From NCBI GenBank assembly GCA_000424365.1, contig AUJT01000005.1:106881-170880 (forward strand): a DNA stretch of 64,000 bases, given 5' to 3'. The stretch is from Lachnospiraceae bacterium NK4A144. GTDB taxonomy: Bacteria; Bacillota; Clostridia; Lachnospirales; Lachnospiraceae. Below, in pieces: positions 45,192-53,708 of this stretch. How positions within the stretch are numbered: the first letter of the stretch is position 1; each line of letters begins with the position of its first letter. Below the pieces are notes generated by a model that was not told the DNA's origin, did not search any database, and saw only the letters and a list, made by a program, of their open reading frames with translations. The position numbers were made by a program, and so were the translations under genes.

Positions 45192-47132
45192 ATGAATACA
45201 TATGTTAAAAAACATATTGCGTTTTTCACTGCATTAAGTTTGCTTACAACAGGTTTATCCATTTCACCCGTTTATGCTGTTTCCGATGACACTGCATCTG
45301 TGAATTCTTTGAATTCATCAGATTATGTCGGAGAAACTTACGCAGCATCATATACATCTAATATAGATGGTCACAATAGTGTTGCCAATCATACCGGTGA
45401 CGTGGCATCACCTGTTCTTTCATACCTTTATCCGATAGACAATACTAACCTCATGCGAGTCCAGTCCCGCGGAAATAACAAAGGGCCGGCTGTAACCTGG
45501 TACAACTCTGACATCAAGGCCTCCAGGCAAAAATCCATAGAAAAAGAGCTCCCGATCTTTGGTGGTTTTTACGCTGACGGTACATATTATTATCTGGTCA
45601 CCGGACAAAATAATCATTCATGCGATGATTCAGTAGAGGTATACCGCGTCACCAAGTACGATAAAGACTGGAATCGCCTTGCTTCTGTGGGACTTTTCGG
45701 TGCAAATACCTACGAACCCTTTGCTGCCGGAAGCTGCGATATCGTATCCATGGGCGATTTTCTTATCGTTCATACCTGTCACACCATGTATTCCTCTGAT
45801 TCAACTCACCATCAGGCAAATGCTGTATTTGAAATAAACACGGCTTCTATGACAGTTACCGATCAGCATACAGATGTTAGCAATTCTGATCACGGATATG
45901 TATCCCATTCCTTTAATCAATACTCCGTATTAAACGGTGATCAATTGGTTTCAGTAGATCATGGTGATGCTTATCCCCGTGAGATCCATCTCACACGATA
46001 TCAGGACGACATCACTGACGGAACTTTTTCCGGCGGAACGGTTTTCCCTGCAACTGTCCTTTCGATTCCCGGAACCACAGGTGATAACAATACCGGTGTT
46101 ACCCTTGGCGGTCTGCAAAATTCCGACGGCAATTTCCTGATCGCAGGTACTTCTGCCTACCGCACTAATACCGAAGCAGAAGCCGTAGATAATAATCGTG
46201 ACGTATTCCTTGCTTCAGTAGATAATGGCAGCAGTACTGCGGAAGTTAACTACATTACGTCTTATTCCGACGAAAGTGCCTCAAATCCCTTCCTCGTACC
46301 TGTAAACAATAATTATTACATGCTCCTCTGGTCCACACTTTCAGGAGAGGATAACAGTAACGGTAAACGCGGCTCTAACGGAAAAATCTATTATCAAAAG
46401 ATCAAAGCCAACGGAGAACCGGAAGGAAGGATCTATTCTGTAAAAGGTCATCTTTCTGACTGTGAACCTGTGATGTTCAATAATAATCTCACCTGGTACA
46501 CTACCGACTCTAAAAATAAAACTATATTTTATCTGCTTGATATCGGCACGATGAAAGTTAAAAAGAAAAAACCCAAGACTGATAAACACGGTTTTGCCAT
46601 GACTGCTACTATTTCTGCAGGAACCATAGTCGGCGGACAGCAGGTTAACCTAAACTCATACTTTTCTTTATCCGAAAATGCTGACTGCTTTTACATCCGT
46701 GATAAAGCCGGAAGAATGGCCGGAAGGGTAAACAAAAAAGGCATATTCACAGCCAAAAACAGCGATGCTTCCGGCACCGAGGTCACTGTTGAAGCCCAGG
46801 TAAAAGAAGGTTCTTACTTTAACTCGATCAGCGCATGTTCTATCACTGTACTTGAAAAGCCTGTACTGTCTCTTCCCAAAGTACACACAGGCGCTGCAGG
46901 CTCGACTCTGGACGGTAATACATTCTTTACAACTGAGTCTACTGCGAAACAGCTGCCCGTACGCTGGGAAAGCAGTAAAACAAATGTCGCTGAAGTCGAT
47001 CCCAAAACCGGACTGATCACCATCCGCGGAGAGGGAAAGGCCAAAATAACTGCTTATTTTGGAGATACAACATCAGGCAATACAGTTAAGCAGAAAGCTG
47101 TCAAAGCTAATATGCGTATTTTTTTGAATTAG
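45192..47132 (+). CDS. Secreted protein with beta-rich body and C-terminal Big2-type Ig domain
   Basis: A protein of 646 residues. Signal peptide at residues 1-30 (KKHIAFFTALSLLTTGLS, cleavage after VYA). The body (about 45-460) is beta-rich with repeated YYYLVTG, DFLIVHT and YYMLLWST strands that suggest a propeller-like fold, but no named family was recognised. Residues about 465-560 and 560-645 resemble bacterial Ig-like (Big2) repeats (VRWESSKTNVAEVDPKTGLITIRGEGKAKITA region). No sorting motif or anchor. AGGGGGGGAG precedes the ATG. Function unknown, probably extracellular. Confidence 0.7.
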   Translation: MNTYVKKHIAFFTALSLLTTGLSISPVYAVSDDTASVNSLNSSDYVGETYAASYTSNIDGHNSVANHTGDVASPVLSYLYPIDNTNLMRVQSRGNNKGPAVTWYNSDIKASRQKSIEKELPIFGGFYADGTYYYLVTGQNNHSCDDSVEVYRVTKYDKDWNRLASVGLFGANTYEPFAAGSCDIVSMGDFLIVHTCHTMYSSDSTHHQANAVFEINTASMTVTDQHTDVSNSDHGYVSHSFNQYSVLNGDQLVSVDHGDAYPREIHLTRYQDDITDGTFSGGTVFPATVLSIPGTTGDNNTGVTLGGLQNSDGNFLIAGTSAYRTNTEAEAVDNNRDVFLASVDNGSSTAEVNYITSYSDESASNPFLVPVNNNYYMLLWSTLSGEDNSNGKRGSNGKIYYQKIKANGEPEGRIYSVKGHLSDCEPVMFNNNLTWYTTDSKNKTIFYLLDIGTMKVKKKKPKTDKHGFAMTATISAGTIVGGQQVNLNSYFSLSENADCFYIRDKAGRMAGRVNKKGIFTAKNSDASGTEVTVEAQVKEGSYFNSISACSITVLEKPVLSLPKVHTGAAGSTLDGNTFFTTESTAKQLPVRWESSKTNVAEVDPKTGLITIRGEGKAKITAYFGDTTSGNTVKQKAVKANMRIFLN

Positions 47133-47153
47133 TCGGAGCAAGAAGAGGTATCT

Positions 47154-47906
47154 ATGGATGATTTCCTTAGCTTTTCATTTAGGATAAACGGACTTCCGGT
47201 AACAGCATCTTTTTCAGAAAAAAACATCGAGGAAATATTTGTCCCTCTCCTTTTTTATCTTTCAGAACTGCAGCAGAAAAAGGACGGGCGTCTGATAGTT
47301 TTTCTTTCTGCCCCTCCCGCTTCCGGAAAAAGTACACTTGCCGCTTTCCTTCAATACCTTTCGGAAACACGCAGTACCCTGACTCCGATAATATCCATTG
47401 GCATGGACGGATTTCATCTTCCGCAGGATCATCTTATGAACAACGGGATCACCATAGATGGAAAAATAGTACCTCTTGCAAAAATAAAGGGATCACCTCC
47501 TACTTTTGATCTGGAAGCCATCCATTCAAAAATAGCAGAGATAGCATCCGGTTCAGTCTGCAAATGGCCCTTTTATGACAGAGTACTTCATAATCCCGTG
47601 CAGGATGCCTCTACTGTTGACAGAGATATTGTTTTGATCGAGGGAAACTATCTATTATTAGATAAAGACGGTTGGAAAGATCTTAAACAATACGCGGATT
47701 ACACTATACGGATAATAGCTGATCCTTCCATGCTCCGGCCGCGATTGATAGGGAGAAAGCTTGAAAGCAGCCGGAAACCATTATCTTATGTAGAAAAATT
47801 TGTCGACTTCAGTGATATGAGAAATGTGGATCTGTGTCTTAACAATTCTTTTAAGTCAGATCTGACTTTAAGACTTGAACAGGATAACAGCTTTTCCCCT
47901 TTGTAA
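47154..47906 (+). CDS. P-loop kinase of the PanK/uridine-kinase-like (YggC/FrcK) type
   Basis: A 250-residue protein with Walker A SAPPASGKSTL, the substrate loop SIGMDGFHLPQDHL, GSPPTFDLEAI, PFYDRVLHNP and Walker-B-like IVLIEGNYLLLD. This arrangement matches the nucleoside/nucleotide-kinase family that includes E. coli YggC and relatives of pantothenate and phosphoribulokinases. It phosphorylates a small metabolite, likely a sugar or nucleoside. It follows the secreted-protein gene by 21 bp with its own AAGAAGAGG site. Confidence 0.75.
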   Translation: MDDFLSFSFRINGLPVTASFSEKNIEEIFVPLLFYLSELQQKKDGRLIVFLSAPPASGKSTLAAFLQYLSETRSTLTPIISIGMDGFHLPQDHLMNNGITIDGKIVPLAKIKGSPPTFDLEAIHSKIAEIASGSVCKWPFYDRVLHNPVQDASTVDRDIVLIEGNYLLLDKDGWKDLKQYADYTIRIIADPSMLRPRLIGRKLESSRKPLSYVEKFVDFSDMRNVDLCLNNSFKSDLTLRLEQDNSFSPL

Positions 47907-47909
47907 GTT

Positions 47910-47947
47910 AAAAAGAGCGCCCCGCCAAAACGCGAGACGCTCTTTTT
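47910..47947 (+). terminator. Intrinsic terminator after the P-loop kinase gene
   Basis: A 10-bp stem AAAAAGAGCG/CGCTCTTTTT (47910-47919 with 47938-47947) plus a T run. It can also act on the minus strand for the converging Lys/Ala-rich gene. Confidence 0.88.
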
Positions 47948-48003
47948 TAATAACCCGTTTACAATAATCTTAATGTTTAAACTACGATATATCCCATTAG
48001 GAC

Positions 48004-48417
48004 TTACATATCGAAGCTTGCGGTATCCTTATCATTTACGACAAAATATACCTTCTTTTCTTCCGGCTTGATATAAAGCTGAAGTTCTTTGATATCCTCA
48101 AGCTTTTTACCAAGATCATAAACCCATACATTCTTAGCGTTCTGGTAAAGAGTATCCAGTTCATAATCCTTACCTGCAAACTGAAGAACGTATCCGTGCT
48201 TCGGCTCTGCTTCCTTCTTTGCTGCCGGAGCCTTAGCTGCTGTTTCCTTCTTTGCAGCCGGAGCCTTCTTTGCTGCCGGAGCCTTAACCTCAGCTTCAAC
48301 CTTCTTATCAGCTTCTTTCTCCGGTGCAGCCTTTACAACTTTTTCTGCTGTTGCAGCTGTCTTTTTTACCTCAGTTGTATTTACAGCTGCAGCCTTTTTT
48401 ACAGCCTTCTTTTTCAT
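48004..48417 (-). CDS. Lys/Ala-rich protein with small C-terminal domain (DUF6465-like)
   Basis: A 137-residue protein. Residues 1-75 are a histone-H1-like Lys/Ala/Pro repeat region (KAPAAKKAPAAKKETAAK), and residues 76-137 form a compact domain (GYVLQFAGKDYELDTLYQNAK, then LQLYIKPEEKKVYFVVND). I believe this corresponds to a Lachnospiraceae-type DUF (DUF6465), from memory. Nucleoid or other polyanion binding by the basic region is possible but unproven. GGAGGAGGAAGT precedes the ATG. Confidence 0.65.
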   Translation of the reverse strand: MKKKAVKKAAAVNTTEVKKTAATAEKVVKAAPEKEADKKVEAEVKAPAAKKAPAAKKETAAKAPAAKKEAEPKHGYVLQFAGKDYELDTLYQNAKNVWVYDLGKKLEDIKELQLYIKPEEKKVYFVVNDKDTASFDM

Positions 48418-48533
48418 ACTTCCTCCTCCATATCACATATTTAACACCCACGGGTTACATTTAGAATAAAACTCAAATCTCTCTGCGTCAATCCATTAAA
48501 GTGTAAAATTGAACTTAACTGTAAAAGAACAAA

Positions 48534-48561
48534 GGCAGGATCGAAAAATAACGATCCTGCC
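48534..48561 (-). terminator. Intrinsic terminator of the Crh-like gene
   Basis: A perfect 10-bp stem GGCAGGATCG/CGATCCTGCC (48534-48543 with 48552-48561), followed on the minus strand by TTTGTTC, 8 bp past the stop of the HPr-like gene. Confidence 0.85.
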
Positions 48562-48569
48562 CAATTTGC

Positions 48570-48833
48570 TCATGAAACAGCTTTCCCTGTAAGAAAGCTT
48601 TCGATTCCTGCGATAGCAATTTCTTCATCTGCACCATCAGCAGTGACAGTAAGTTCCTGTCCCTCACTGAAATTAAGAGCCATCATCCCCATGATGCTCT
48701 TTGCATTAGCATTACTTGTACCTGACTGGATGTGAATGCCACTGTCATAGCGACATGCAACCTGTACGAGCTCTGCAATAGGTGTTGCAGATATTTTCTT
48801 AACTGCCTCTACAATGATCTTTCTGCTTTTCAA
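48570..48833 (-). CDS. Crh-like HPr homologue lacking the phosphorylatable His15
   Basis: A protein of 87 residues when started at TTG 48833, which follows AGAGGGATAAG and gives exact HPr numbering. Position 15 is Ser (KKISATPIAELVQ) instead of His and position 17 is Thr instead of Arg, so PTS phosphotransfer through His15 should be impossible. The regulatory site is kept: NAKSIMGMMAL contains Ser46, the HPrK/P target, with the hydrophobic CcpA-contacting helix. B. subtilis Crh has the same logic (Gln15, Ser46). Likely a regulatory CcpA corepressor rather than a phosphocarrier. A start at ATG 48872 would add 13 unusual residues and swallow the ribosome site. Confidence 0.82.
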   Translation of the reverse strand: MKSRKIIVEAVKKISATPIAELVQVACRYDSGIHIQSGTSNANAKSIMGMMALNFSEGQELTVTADGADEEIAIAGIESFLTGKAVS

Positions 48834-48982
48834 CTTATCCCTCTTCTTTCTGCAAAAACAACATGCAATCACCGATATACTATCATAGAAATCTTATTGC
48901 TAGAATAAAAAATGTTAAAGACGCGCAAAATTCGCCACTTTGCTCACATTTAACATCAAGTTCGTTTTGTTTTTAACCATTT

Positions 48983-49010
48983 TTGACAATCTATTATCCT
49001 AATTAATAAT
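48983..49010 (+). promoter_or_regulatory. Putative promoter of the MFS gene
   Basis: TTGACA (48983-48988) is followed after 16 bp by AATAAT (49005-49010). The predicted leader to the ATG at 49099 is about 80 nt and contains the inverted repeat CTGTTC...GAACAG (about 49049-49078), a possible operator. Confidence 0.45.
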
Positions 49011-49098
49011 CCCCTCGCTATCAGTCGATATAAACTATATAAACGTTACTGTTCTGAATAAACGCCTATAAACTGAACAGAATTGAGAGGTAGATAAA

Positions 49099-50307
49099 AT
49101 GAAGGATAAAAACCCAGGTTTCTTAAAAACAAACGATCTCGCAATCCTGCTTTTATTCTCAATTTTTATGAACGGATTTGAATCCGGAGGATATCAGGCT
49201 GCTCTGATATATATTGGTCAGGCATATTCTCTGGATACACGAGCCCAGGGAATAATGGCTTCCGTCGAACTTTTTGCTACAATGATCGCTCCACTGCTCC
49301 TGGGAACGCTTGCAGACAAAATAGGCAAAAAAATAGTACTGGTATTCTTTACCGTACTACGGGCTGCTGCATGCATGATAATCCTTATTGCTACGGGCTC
49401 CATTCTTTTTGCGATAGGAATCTTTGCTCTCGGATTTGCTACCAGTATCATCCAGTATGTAGCTATCGCCCAAATGATCGACGGTTACCCGCAGAGCAAT
49501 CATAAACGTATGGGCCTGATCGCAGCAATGTATGCTCTCGGAGCCGTTATCGCACCTCTTATAGTTGGTAATGCCGTAAAGACAGAGGCGGGGTGGAAAG
49601 CATTCTTTGCTGTTGACGTTGCTTTTTCCCTGGCACTGGCTGTTCTCCTCTTAATTACATCATTTAAGCCCCGTGAAACAGTATCTGTAAACGCAGATCT
49701 GTCCGCAGATGAGACATTTATTCCCGGTCAGCCAAAAGAAGGCATATACGTTTATGGTGTAATACTACTCAGCCTGATCATGTTCATTTATGTCGGGGTT
49801 GAAAACGGTGTAGGATTTTTCATCACCGGATTTATGAAAGATACAATGAATTCAATGAACGGATATCTGGCACTTTCATTATTCTGGATGGCAATGATCC
49901 CCTCCAGAGTACTTTGCGGTATCTTTTCAAAATATAGACGAGCCCTTCTGGTAGCGGCTCCAACAGGTGCGACCATAAGCCTTGCGATCTTTGCTATTCT
50001 CCGGTCAGAAAGCCTGGCTCTTGTTATAGTATCGATCCTTGGTTTCTTCTGTGGCGCAGTATATCCCAATGTTCTGACATACGCTGCAGACTTTTCCGGA
50101 CGAAAAACTGCCACCGTGACTGCAATAATCACAGTGGCAACAGGTGTCGGTGCAACAGTTGTATCCGCATCAGTCGGCTTCCTTCAGACAGCTTTTGGTT
50201 TTACAGGCGCTTTTTTGATACTGGCTGCTATACTGGCGCTTGATATTGTATTTGCTTTACTGGTAATAAAGCACGCCGAAACAGAAATTTTAAAAAAACT
50301 GGTTTAA
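49099..50307 (+). CDS. MFS transporter
   Basis: A 402-residue protein with 12 predicted membrane segments. The loop 2-3 signature GTLADKIGKKIVLVF is typical of the major facilitator superfamily, and segment 5 shows MGLIAAMYALGAVIAPLIVG. TTGAGAGGTAG precedes the start. Substrate not deducible. Its last 18 bp overlap, on the opposite strand, the end of the EAL gene, so the two transcripts converge without a visible terminator. Confidence 0.88.
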   Translation: MKDKNPGFLKTNDLAILLLFSIFMNGFESGGYQAALIYIGQAYSLDTRAQGIMASVELFATMIAPLLLGTLADKIGKKIVLVFFTVLRAAACMIILIATGSILFAIGIFALGFATSIIQYVAIAQMIDGYPQSNHKRMGLIAAMYALGAVIAPLIVGNAVKTEAGWKAFFAVDVAFSLALAVLLLITSFKPRETVSVNADLSADETFIPGQPKEGIYVYGVILLSLIMFIYVGVENGVGFFITGFMKDTMNSMNGYLALSLFWMAMIPSRVLCGIFSKYRRALLVAAPTGATISLAIFAILRSESLALVIVSILGFFCGAVYPNVLTYAADFSGRKTATVTAIITVATGVGATVVSASVGFLQTAFGFTGAFLILAAILALDIVFALLVIKHAETEILKKLV

Positions 50308-52383
50308 CTCGACCATGTAACCTTTTTTGTCTTTAGCAATGATCTTATACTTATAATGATAATACTTTCCATTTGTCAGACCGGATATTTCCTCTTCTTT
50401 TCCGGATTTCACAGCTTTTTTCACGAGGCGGGTGAAGATCTCTCTCTCCATTGACTCCGGGTCATTAAGGACTGAATCTACCGCCTCGTATTTATTTGCG
50501 ATATCCATCTTTGACAGTTTTAAGAATTCATCACTTATAAAGTATGTCTTAAAGTTTTTCTTATCATAGTAAATAAGCGCTACCGGTCTCCCGATAACAT
50601 CGATCATCCCGACTTCGTTAAAAAACTTTCTCTCATCAAAATTTTCTCCGACCAGCTTATTTTTACGTAAATGCTCCTCTATGTCTTTCAGTTCTGCCGG
50701 TCTGCCATAGTAATAACCCTGAACCATTTCACATCCGGCTTTTCTTAGAAATTCAAGCTGCTCCTCTGTTTCTACGCCCTCCATAAGCGTATGGATGCCG
50801 AGACTTTTAGCCATGGAAATTACAGGTCGAAGTATCTTCTTCGTCCTTTCGCCAAACTTCCTCATAAATCCCATGTCGATTTTTATTTCATCAAATTCAA
50901 AATCAAGAAGTGTATTAAGGGATGAATAACCACTTCCAAAGTCATCCATAAGCACTTCCATCCCCGCATCATGGAATCTTCTGACCGCATTTCTGGTTCC
51001 CTCCGGATCAGCCATAACAGTTGACTCTGTTATCTCAACCCTGAAGTATTCCGGATCCAGTCCACTATCCAAGACCATATTCGGGATCAACGCAGACAGA
51101 TCTCCCGTTTGAAAATCTGTTTTTGAGAGGTTAAATGAAACCGGTATTATATCCCGTCCATCTGCCTCATATCGCTTCATTGTCTTGATTATCTGCTGTA
51201 CAACATAAATATCCAGTTTGTACGTCAGGTTCGTTTCTTCCAGTATAGGCACAAATACCATCGGAGACAGTGATCCATACGCAGGATCAATCCAGCGTGC
51301 CAAAGCCTCCAACCCATAAACTTTCCCGTCTAAAAGGCGTATCTGCGGCTGATAATATATTTTTATCAACCCCTCATCAATGACCCGGTCAATGTTATTT
51401 ACGATATAGTCCCTGTCTCTGTAAGCCCGTCCAAGATCGTGATCGTACCAAGTGCATAAGGAATCATAGGTAGTTCTGTCAGAATCACACGCAGTGCGGG
51501 CTCTGTCACACGCAGAACTGATATCTTCTATCTTTTCTTCATCTTCAGGATTATATACATATACTCCGGCTCTAACGGTCAGCGATCTGCCATTATTTGC
51601 CTTACGCATCTCATCAAAGATATCTTCTATTTCTTCTTCCAAATGTTCCGCATCCGCCACTGCATAGAAGTGATCCTCTCCAAATCTGGCGCTGTGCTCA
51701 TTACCGAAGTGCATACGGAGAATATCTGAAAATGCGATGAGGACACGGTTGCCCTCCTCCAGACCAAACTTAATATTAAACATTCTAAGTCCGTTAAGGT
51801 TAAAGGAGATAACAGCCGGTGTTTTATTGGCTATAATGAGTCCTTCTTTTTCAACTCTGGCAGAATTTAAAAAATTGGACATATTCGGCAGTCCCGTAAG
51901 CTCGTCATAATAGTTATTCAGGAAAAACATATCCCTTAAATGAGGCACCGAATGTTTTTTGACAAAATCATTTGTCCTGACGTAATCTGCCGTTTCATGA
52001 TAGGAACCCTCATACATGTAATAAACTACAGACAGACAGGTTCCATCCTTCGTGTACATATTTTGTCCACGGGAATGTATCACATGATATTTTCCGTCAC
52101 GCGCAGATTTCGTCCTATAGACAGCATCATAGATACCGCCCTCTTTCACAAACTTATCAGCTTCCGCTATCACCCTGTCTTTATCATCAGGATGAGTATC
52201 GCGGTACATATCCTCATTCATCAGCTTCTCAGCAGCTTCCCTCGTACAGCTGCAAAGCGTACAGAAGCCGTCAGAAATAAGGACCACCACAACCTGTTGA
52301 TCCAGATACTGATATATGACAAAAGGTACTGTAGACCTCTCTAACTGGTTCTTTTCAGTTTCAGGAAATACGTATAGATCCAT
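50290..52383 (-). CDS. PAS-like / degenerate GGDEF / EAL c-di-GMP phosphodiesterase
   Basis: A protein of 697 residues. N-terminal PAS-like region (about 15-130), GGDEF-fold domain with the motif changed to RFGEDHFYAV (catalytically dead for synthesis), then an EAL domain (about 345-590): GLEALARWID, NLSKTDF, EITESTVM, DDFGSGYSSLN, DEIKIDM, EGVETEEQ and QGYYYGRP. All metal and substrate residues appear present. A short PAS-like tail (ALIYYDKKNFKTYFISDEFLKL) follows. Architecture parallels the central part of the larger EAL protein at 40563. Confidence 0.88.
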   Translation of the reverse strand: MDLYVFPETEKNQLERSTVPFVIYQYLDQQVVVVLISDGFCTLCSCTREAAEKLMNEDMYRDTHPDDKDRVIAEADKFVKEGGIYDAVYRTKSARDGKYHVIHSRGQNMYTKDGTCLSVVYYMYEGSYHETADYVRTNDFVKKHSVPHLRDMFFLNNYYDELTGLPNMSNFLNSARVEKEGLIIANKTPAVISFNLNGLRMFNIKFGLEEGNRVLIAFSDILRMHFGNEHSARFGEDHFYAVADAEHLEEEIEDIFDEMRKANNGRSLTVRAGVYVYNPEDEEKIEDISSACDRARTACDSDRTTYDSLCTWYDHDLGRAYRDRDYIVNNIDRVIDEGLIKIYYQPQIRLLDGKVYGLEALARWIDPAYGSLSPMVFVPILEETNLTYKLDIYVVQQIIKTMKRYEADGRDIIPVSFNLSKTDFQTGDLSALIPNMVLDSGLDPEYFRVEITESTVMADPEGTRNAVRRFHDAGMEVLMDDFGSGYSSLNTLLDFEFDEIKIDMGFMRKFGERTKKILRPVISMAKSLGIHTLMEGVETEEQLEFLRKAGCEMVQGYYYGRPAELKDIEEHLRKNKLVGENFDERKFFNEVGMIDVIGRPVALIYYDKKNFKTYFISDEFLKLSKMDIANKYEAVDSVLNDPESMEREIFTRLVKKAVKSGKEEEISGLTNGKYYHYKYKIIAKDKKGYMVELNQFF

Positions 52384-52453
52384 GGCACTTTCCTTCCGTA
52401 AGAATACGTCATTCTATACGGTTTATCGACAATTAAGAATATAGAATTTAGTT

Positions 52454-52831
52454 TCAAAATCCATATATATTCCTATAAATTCCGAAAACGATTACGATAA
52501 AGAGATATGTAAAAAGAAGAACATTGTTCCATACCGGCATCCTGGAACGCCTGTATTTACGGTATTCTTCCAGTATTATTTCAAATAATAAAAACGGTAT
52601 GGACATGAAAATAAGGGGATTATCATGGTACGCAGCACGAAAATCCAGCTTAACCATATGCAATACCATATGCGTCACACCACATCCCGGACATCTGAAA
52701 CCGGTTACTTTCCTAAATACACACGGTATCCCCAGTCCCGTCCATGCATACCAGAGTAAATATACTGTTCCCAGCATCAAAACAACGATTTCCGGTTTAT
52801 GAAATTTCACGGCATCAATTATCTTTTTCAT
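52454..52831 (-). CDS. DUF2752 membrane protein
   Basis: A 125-residue protein with about three membrane segments and the family motif FRCPGCGVTHMVLHM near the middle. Function unknown; the paired cysteines suggest a metal or redox role. I start it at ATG 52831 because a terminator for the upstream gene (52861-52894) lies inside the longer open frame that begins at 52912. The ribosome site is weak (GGGTATTAT). It lies between the zinc-ribbon DUF4234 gene and the EAL gene. Confidence 0.8.
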   Translation of the reverse strand: MKKIIDAVKFHKPEIVVLMLGTVYLLWYAWTGLGIPCVFRKVTGFRCPGCGVTHMVLHMVKLDFRAAYHDNPLIFMSIPFLLFEIILEEYRKYRRSRMPVWNNVLLFTYLFIVIVFGIYRNIYGF

Positions 52832-52860
52832 ATAATACCCAACAAAGTTACCTAAAAGGT

Positions 52861-52894
52861 AAAAAAGAGAGGAGCTCGTAATGAACCCCTCTCT
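52861..52894 (-). terminator. Intrinsic terminator of the DUF4234 gene
   Basis: On the minus strand AGAGAGG pairs with CCTCTCT (52866-52872 with 52888-52894) and is followed by TTTTTT. It lies 32 bp past the stop of the zinc-ribbon DUF4234 gene. Confidence 0.85.
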
Positions 52895-52925
52895 GTTAGA
52901 TTCCTGATGCATTTAAGCGTTATTC

Positions 52926-53573
52926 TCAAGCACCGGCTTCGATAGCATTATTAACTGAATCCTGCATAAGAGCAAATGCAACGATATTCAGACCAAAGAT
53001 AGCAAGGATGAGGTACAGAACGCTGTCAGAACCAGCAGGTCTGCCCATCTTCTGCTTGATAACACCAACTCTGTCACCCATCTTGTACAGCCAGAACCAC
53101 ATGTAAATGTTACATGTCAGGATGCTGAACAGGATAACAAGTCCACCGCTGGTTGCATTCGGCTCACCTGCAAGATCGTTGATCTCATCGTTGAGCTTGT
53201 AAAGCCAATACCAACCGTAAATACCACATGTGATAATGCTGAAAACGATGCAAAGAGCTATGCTTCTTGTCTTATACTGCGGGTTCATAAACTGATTTCC
53301 TCCATAATTCTGCTGGCCATAAACCGGCTGACCGTAGTTCTGCTGGCTATAGTTCTGCTGACCATAGTTCTGCTGCTGGTCAAAATTCTGCTGATTGAAA
53401 TCCTGCTGCTCAGGCTGACCATAGTTTTCAGGCTGACCATAGTTTTCAGTCTGAGTATAACTTCCAGACTGATTGTCCATACCCGGCTCAGGAATAGCCT
53501 CAATCTTTGCTCCACAATTCTGACAAAACAGAGAACCATCAGAAACATGGCTTCCACAATTTGGGCAATTCAT
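52926..53573 (-). CDS. Zinc-ribbon DUF4234 membrane protein with Gln/Asn/Tyr-rich linker
   Basis: A protein of 215 residues. N-terminal zinc ribbon ([19 protein letters not shown]), a low-complexity linker of repeated QQNYGQ/QPENYGQ units (about 40-95) resembling prion-like sequences, and a DUF4234 domain ([21 protein letters not shown], then [19 protein letters not shown]) with three membrane segments. Function unknown. It is the fourth zinc-ribbon protein in the window, apart from the cluster at 35-37 kb. Confidence 0.85.
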   Translation of the reverse strand: MNCPNCGSHVSDGSLFCQNCGAKIEAIPEPGMDNQSGSYTQTENYGQPENYGQPEQQDFNQQNFDQQQNYGQQNYSQQNYGQPVYGQQNYGGNQFMNPQYKTRSIALCIVFSIITCGIYGWYWLYKLNDEINDLAGEPNATSGGLVILFSILTCNIYMWFWLYKMGDRVGVIKQKMGRPAGSDSVLYLILAIFGLNIVAFALMQDSVNNAIEAGA

Positions 53574-53708
53574 CCTTATTCTCCTCCAAAATTTTTATTA
53601 AAGAGTTCTATAAACACAAGACTCTTTTCTAGACATAATAACATATTTTGGTGAAGAAAATTATTTTTTCATAAAAAAACAATAAAAGATTAAGAAACTT
53701 TATTATCC

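Noticed and set aside
53285..53480. CRISPR-like tandem repeats
   Set aside because: The short periodic repeats encode the QQNYGQ linker of the zinc-ribbon protein; there are no spacers or conserved direct repeats of CRISPR type.
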